Source of the DNA: an uncultured Filifactor sp.
GTDB taxonomy: Bacteria; Bacillota; Clostridia; Peptostreptococcales; Filifactoraceae
DNA length: 9,641 bases
NCBI GenBank assembly: GCA_947254385.1
Contig: CAMYCP010000038.1
Location: 1 to 9,641, forward strand
Direction of reading: 5' to 3'
In this document: positions 7,587 through 9,641 of the stretch, piece by piece
Position numbering within the stretch: the stretch's first letter is position 1
Layout of the letters: each line of letters begins with the position of its first letter
Program-made: the position numbers and the translations under genes
The notes under the pieces: model-generated
Database searches by the model: none
What the model was told of the DNA's origin: nothing
Seen by the model: only the letters and a program-made list of their open reading frames with translations

Positions 7587-8777
7587 TCAGTCATTTATTC
7601 TTATTTGGTCTCTGTTCCACAGATATTGCAATTTTTCTTTCGGGTTTTTAACTTTTTGTAAAAATATCATAGCGGCTATTACATACGGTTTAAACGATGC
7701 TTGTGTGTAGAGTTCTTTTCTGTAACGATCGAAAACCGTTGCGGCAACTTCGCCGTGTTCACACGAAACGCCGGAGATATCGGCAGGAAGCGGGTGACCG
7801 TAGAGGGCTTGACCGTCTTTCGTCGTTTTCATCAATTCTTCCGTAACCGTCCAATCTTGGTGTTCGGCGTTTTGTTTAAGCATTCTTTGTTCAAGTTCGT
7901 CTATGCCTTTAAAATCTCCGTTGCCGTAAAGTTCGGTACGTTCTTCCATCATGGCGAAAGATGCCCACGATTTAGGATATACTATATCCGCATCTTTAAA
8001 CGCATCCTTCATGTCGTGAGAAACTTTAAACGAACCTCCATATTTTTTCGCATTGTCTTCGGCAACTTTAACTACGTCGCCCATAACTTCATAACCTTCC
8101 GGATGGGCAAGTACAACGTCCATTCCCAAACGTGTCCACAGTCCTATACCGCCTTGAGGTACGGAGAGCGGTTTACCGTATGAAGGAGAATATGCCCATG
8201 TCAAAGCTATCTTCTTACCTTTGAGGCTTTCAAATCCGTCAAAATGATGAGCAAAATGGAGAGAGTCCGCCATCATTTGAGTCGGGTGATCTATATCGCA
8301 TTGAAGTGATACAACTGTCGGTCTTTGTTCCAATATACCGTCTTTATATCCGATTTTTACGCTATCGGAAAATTCTTTTTGATAGGTGTGACCCTTTCCT
8401 ATATACATATCGTCTCTTATACCGATAACATCCGCCATAAATGAAACCATGTTGGCGGTTTCAAGCAACGTTTCGCCGTGCGCCATTTGAGATTTTTTTT
8501 CATCCAAGTCTTGAACTTCGAGTCCTAAAAGGTTGCAAGCGGATGCAAAAGAAAATCTGGTGCGGGTGGAATTGTCTCTAAAAATCGAAATTCCCAATCC
8601 GGAATCGAAAATCCTGGCTGATTTGTTATTTTCTCTGAGTTTTCTTATAGCGTCGGCTATAGTCCAAACCGCATGAAGTTCATCTTGTGTCTTATCCCAT
8701 GTGAGAAAGAAATCTTCACCGTACATTTTGCTAAAATCCAATTGATCGAGGCGTAACAATAAATCCTTAAATTCCAT
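7587..8777 (-). CDS. ygeW: Knotted carbamoyltransferase YgeW
   Basis: YgeW is a member of the aspartate/ornithine carbamoyltransferase superfamily with a knotted C-terminal domain, whose natural substrate has long been unassigned. The 396-residue length fits the family. The carbamoyl-phosphate site is intact: FRDNSTRTR at 66-74, with STRTR at 70-74, and DHPTQ at 163-167. Further YgeW-type features are LTWAYSPSYGKPLSVPQG at 192-209, HPLPADISGVSCEHGEV at 328-344 and YPKSWA at 267-272. In catabolic clusters the reaction probably runs backwards: a ureido intermediate plus phosphate gives an amine and carbamoyl phosphate, from which a carbamate kinase makes ATP. No carbamate kinase lies inside the window. 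The start has GGAGGG at 8784-8789. The gene begins 101 bp after the regulator gene stops, and may have its own promoter as well as read-through. Confidence 0.95.
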   Translation of the reverse strand: MEFKDLLLRLDQLDFSKMYGEDFFLTWDKTQDELHAVWTIADAIRKLRENNKSARIFDSGLGISIFRDNSTRTRFSFASACNLLGLEVQDLDEKKSQMAHGETLLETANMVSFMADVIGIRDDMYIGKGHTYQKEFSDSVKIGYKDGILEQRPTVVSLQCDIDHPTQMMADSLHFAHHFDGFESLKGKKIALTWAYSPSYGKPLSVPQGGIGLWTRLGMDVVLAHPEGYEVMGDVVKVAEDNAKKYGGSFKVSHDMKDAFKDADIVYPKSWASFAMMEERTELYGNGDFKGIDELEQRMLKQNAEHQDWTVTEELMKTTKDGQALYGHPLPADISGVSCEHGEVAATVFDRYRKELYTQASFKPYVIAAMIFLQKVKNPKEKLQYLWNRDQIRIND

Positions 8778-8803
8778 AAATATCCCTCCGATTAATATTA
8801 AAT

Positions 8804-8837
8804 ATACTGTAAACCTATGATATAAATTACATACTGT
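8804..8837 (-). repeat. Direct repeat ACAGTAT x2 upstream of ygeW (possible operator)
   Basis: Two identical ACAGTAT heptamers lie at 8831-8837 and 8804-8810, 27 bp apart, on either side of the candidate -10 of ygeW. A 10-bp palindrome TTAATATTAA follows at 8792-8801. Such placement would suit binding by the neighbouring HTH regulator, but seven-base repeats in AT-rich DNA can arise by chance. Confidence 0.25.
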
Positions 8838-8848
8838 CTCAATCTCAA
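8819..8848 (-). promoter_or_regulatory. Weak candidate promoter for ygeW
   Basis: Reading leftwards, TTGAGA (8843-8848) is followed after 18 bp by TATATC (8819-8824). The -35 hexamer is itself repeated in tandem (a second TTGAGA at 8837-8842). The match to consensus is moderate at best. No intrinsic terminator is seen after the regulator gene, so read-through from its promoter could also drive ygeW. Confidence 0.3.
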
Positions 8849-8878
8849 ATACATATTATCTATATTCGCCCGAACCTG

Positions 8879-9544
8879 TCATTCTTTCAATCTTTCAATT
8901 TCTTTGATGTGCCTATAAATCGTTTGCGTTGAAACATCGATCAAATTAGCAACTTTAAGCACTGCACCCTTATAGTTGAATACTCCGAGATTGTAAAGCT
9001 GCCTTATGGGATTGTTTTCAATATCCACTTTATTTATAGGTATTGAAACATCACGATACACAAACACGTTTCTTATCATGGTATCCAAAATTTTATCCAT
9101 GGATTCGTCAAAATAATCACGTTTTAAATTTACATTTTCATCCAGCCCGTAAAGAAACTTCTTGTCAAAGAAATCACGATAACGAATGATATCGGATAAA
9201 TCATAATTAACGCACAACATACCTTCCAAAACATTTCCGGTTTTTATATAGTACGTGGATGCACGAAAAACTTTTTGATTTGATTCGTTTATAAGAATAT
9301 AATTTGAAACAAAATCGGTTTTTTCGTAATCCTCTTTCATAATCTTGCTCAAAGCATAACCCGATACGGTATCTCCCACCTTGCGATTGGAAAGTTCACC
9401 GTTTTTTATGTAAAGTATGGTACTTTTTTCCCCGTCATAATCTCTCAAAACAACTTCACAATTATCTCCGTTGACTTCCGAGATAAAATTCGCAATAGGA
9501 ATATACCTGTCGAGAAAATCTTTTTTTGTTTCAAATTCTTCCAT
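8879..9544 (-). CDS. YheO-like transcriptional regulator (PAS_6-type sensor plus C-terminal HTH)
   Basis: This 221-residue protein has the two-part layout of the YheO/DauR family. Residues about 10-122 form a YheO-type PAS domain, with IANFISEVNGDNCEVVLRD near its start and the GDTVSGYALSKIM segment at 58-69. The C-terminal part, about 177-214 (PIRQLYNLGVFNYKGAV, then VANLIDVSTQTIYRHIKEI), is the family's helix-turn-helix. The protein probably senses a small molecule, plausibly a purine or a pathway intermediate, and controls this operon and possibly itself; ligand and sign of control are unknown. It is on the same strand and directly upstream of ygeW. Its start has an excellent AGGAGG (9551-9556), 6 bases before the ATG, preceded by a consensus promoter. 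Cytoplasmic, with no membrane segment. Family call is firm; target is inferred from position. Confidence 0.88.
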   Translation of the reverse strand: MEEFETKKDFLDRYIPIANFISEVNGDNCEVVLRDYDGEKSTILYIKNGELSNRKVGDTVSGYALSKIMKEDYEKTDFVSNYILINESNQKVFRASTYYIKTGNVLEGMLCVNYDLSDIIRYRDFFDKKFLYGLDENVNLKRDYFDESMDKILDTMIRNVFVYRDVSIPINKVDIENNPIRQLYNLGVFNYKGAVLKVANLIDVSTQTIYRHIKEIERLKE

Positions 9545-9570
9545 GTTTCACCTCCTCATATGTTAAACTT

Positions 9571-9599
9571 ATTATATAATAATTTTTTCTTATAGTCAA
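9571..9599 (-). promoter_or_regulatory. Consensus vegetative promoter of the regulator gene and probably the whole operon
   Basis: TTGACT (9594-9599) is followed after exactly 17 bp by a perfect TATAAT (9571-9576). Transcription should begin near 9563-9564, giving a leader of about 20 bases that carries the AGGAGG of the regulator gene. This is the best promoter match in the window. A small palindrome, TTTCTAAGAAA at 9616-9626, lies just upstream of the -35 and could be an operator, though it is short. The remaining sequence to 9641 shows no gene. Confidence 0.75.
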
Positions 9600-9641
9600 T
9601 ATATTGTGAGACTTTTTTCTAAGAAACGTTCAATATTATTC

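Noticed and set aside
7701..8183. A 160-codon open frame on the plus strand inside ygeW
   Set aside because: It lies wholly antisense to a gene with full family motifs, its translation is rich in F, R and V with no recognisable domain, and no ribosome binding site precedes it.
9548..9559. A three-codon open frame (ATG AGG AGG TGA) overlapping the regulator's ribosome binding site
   Set aside because: The bases are explained by the Shine-Dalgarno itself, and the ATG has no ribosome binding site within the short predicted leader.
1..9641. Selenocysteine codons or a SECIS element, given the 'selenium' names of these families
   Set aside because: All genes end at stops that fit family lengths, and no in-frame TGA interrupts a conserved motif; the selenium link of the families is to the molybdenum hydroxylase, which is not in the window.

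Overview
The window is AT-rich, and all eight genes lie on the minus strand. They are closely packed and mostly preceded by strong AGGAGG-type ribosome binding sites. Protein content and signals suggest a low-GC strict anaerobe, most likely a Clostridia/Tissierellia-type Bacillota. Other anaerobes that carry the same gene set (for example Fusobacteria or Treponema) cannot be excluded from sequence alone.

Transcription runs from right to left. A consensus sigma70-type promoter (TTGACT, 17 bp, TATAAT; 9571-9599) precedes a YheO-like PAS/HTH regulator (8879-9544). A 101-bp gap with promoter-like and repeat elements follows. Then come ygeW (knotted carbamoyltransferase, 7587-8777), a 101-bp gap with a 14-bp perfect hairpin, ygeY (M20 peptidase-family hydrolase, 6163-7485), ssnA (amidohydrolase, 4825-6147), ygeX (2,3-diaminopropionate ammonia-lyase, 3611-4816), a GC-rich hairpin, a short ygfK-like oxidoreductase (1873-3558), hydA (dihydropyrimidinase/hydantoinase family, 530-1876), and an XdhC-family molybdenum-hydroxylase maturation gene cut by the left edge (1-526). 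From ygeY leftwards the genes are separated by 3-52 bp or overlap, so they look like one operon.

Together these families make up the accessory set first linked to 'selenium-dependent molybdenum hydroxylases' and later to anaerobic degradation of uric acid and other purines in gut bacteria. The inferred logic is as follows. A molybdenum hydroxylase (outside the window, matured by the XdhC protein) and the YgfK-like flavo-iron-sulfur protein adjust the redox state of the purine. SsnA, HydA and YgeY hydrolyse ring and side amide bonds. YgeW recovers a carbamoyl group as carbamoyl phosphate. YgeX turns 2,3-diaminopropionate into pyruvate and ammonia. The order of steps and exact intermediates are inference.

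The most unusual feature is the YgfK homologue. At 561 residues it keeps the N-terminal flavin-barrel-like part and the C-terminal double [4Fe-4S] part of the roughly 1000-residue YgfK, but lacks the whole central GltD-like FAD/NAD(P)H module. This gives it the layout of PreA, the subunit that works with a separate PreT flavoprotein, and it sits directly beside a dihydropyrimidinase-type enzyme. Its electron donor is therefore probably encoded elsewhere. No RNA genes, mobile elements, CRISPR arrays or gene-free stretches over 300 bases were seen.
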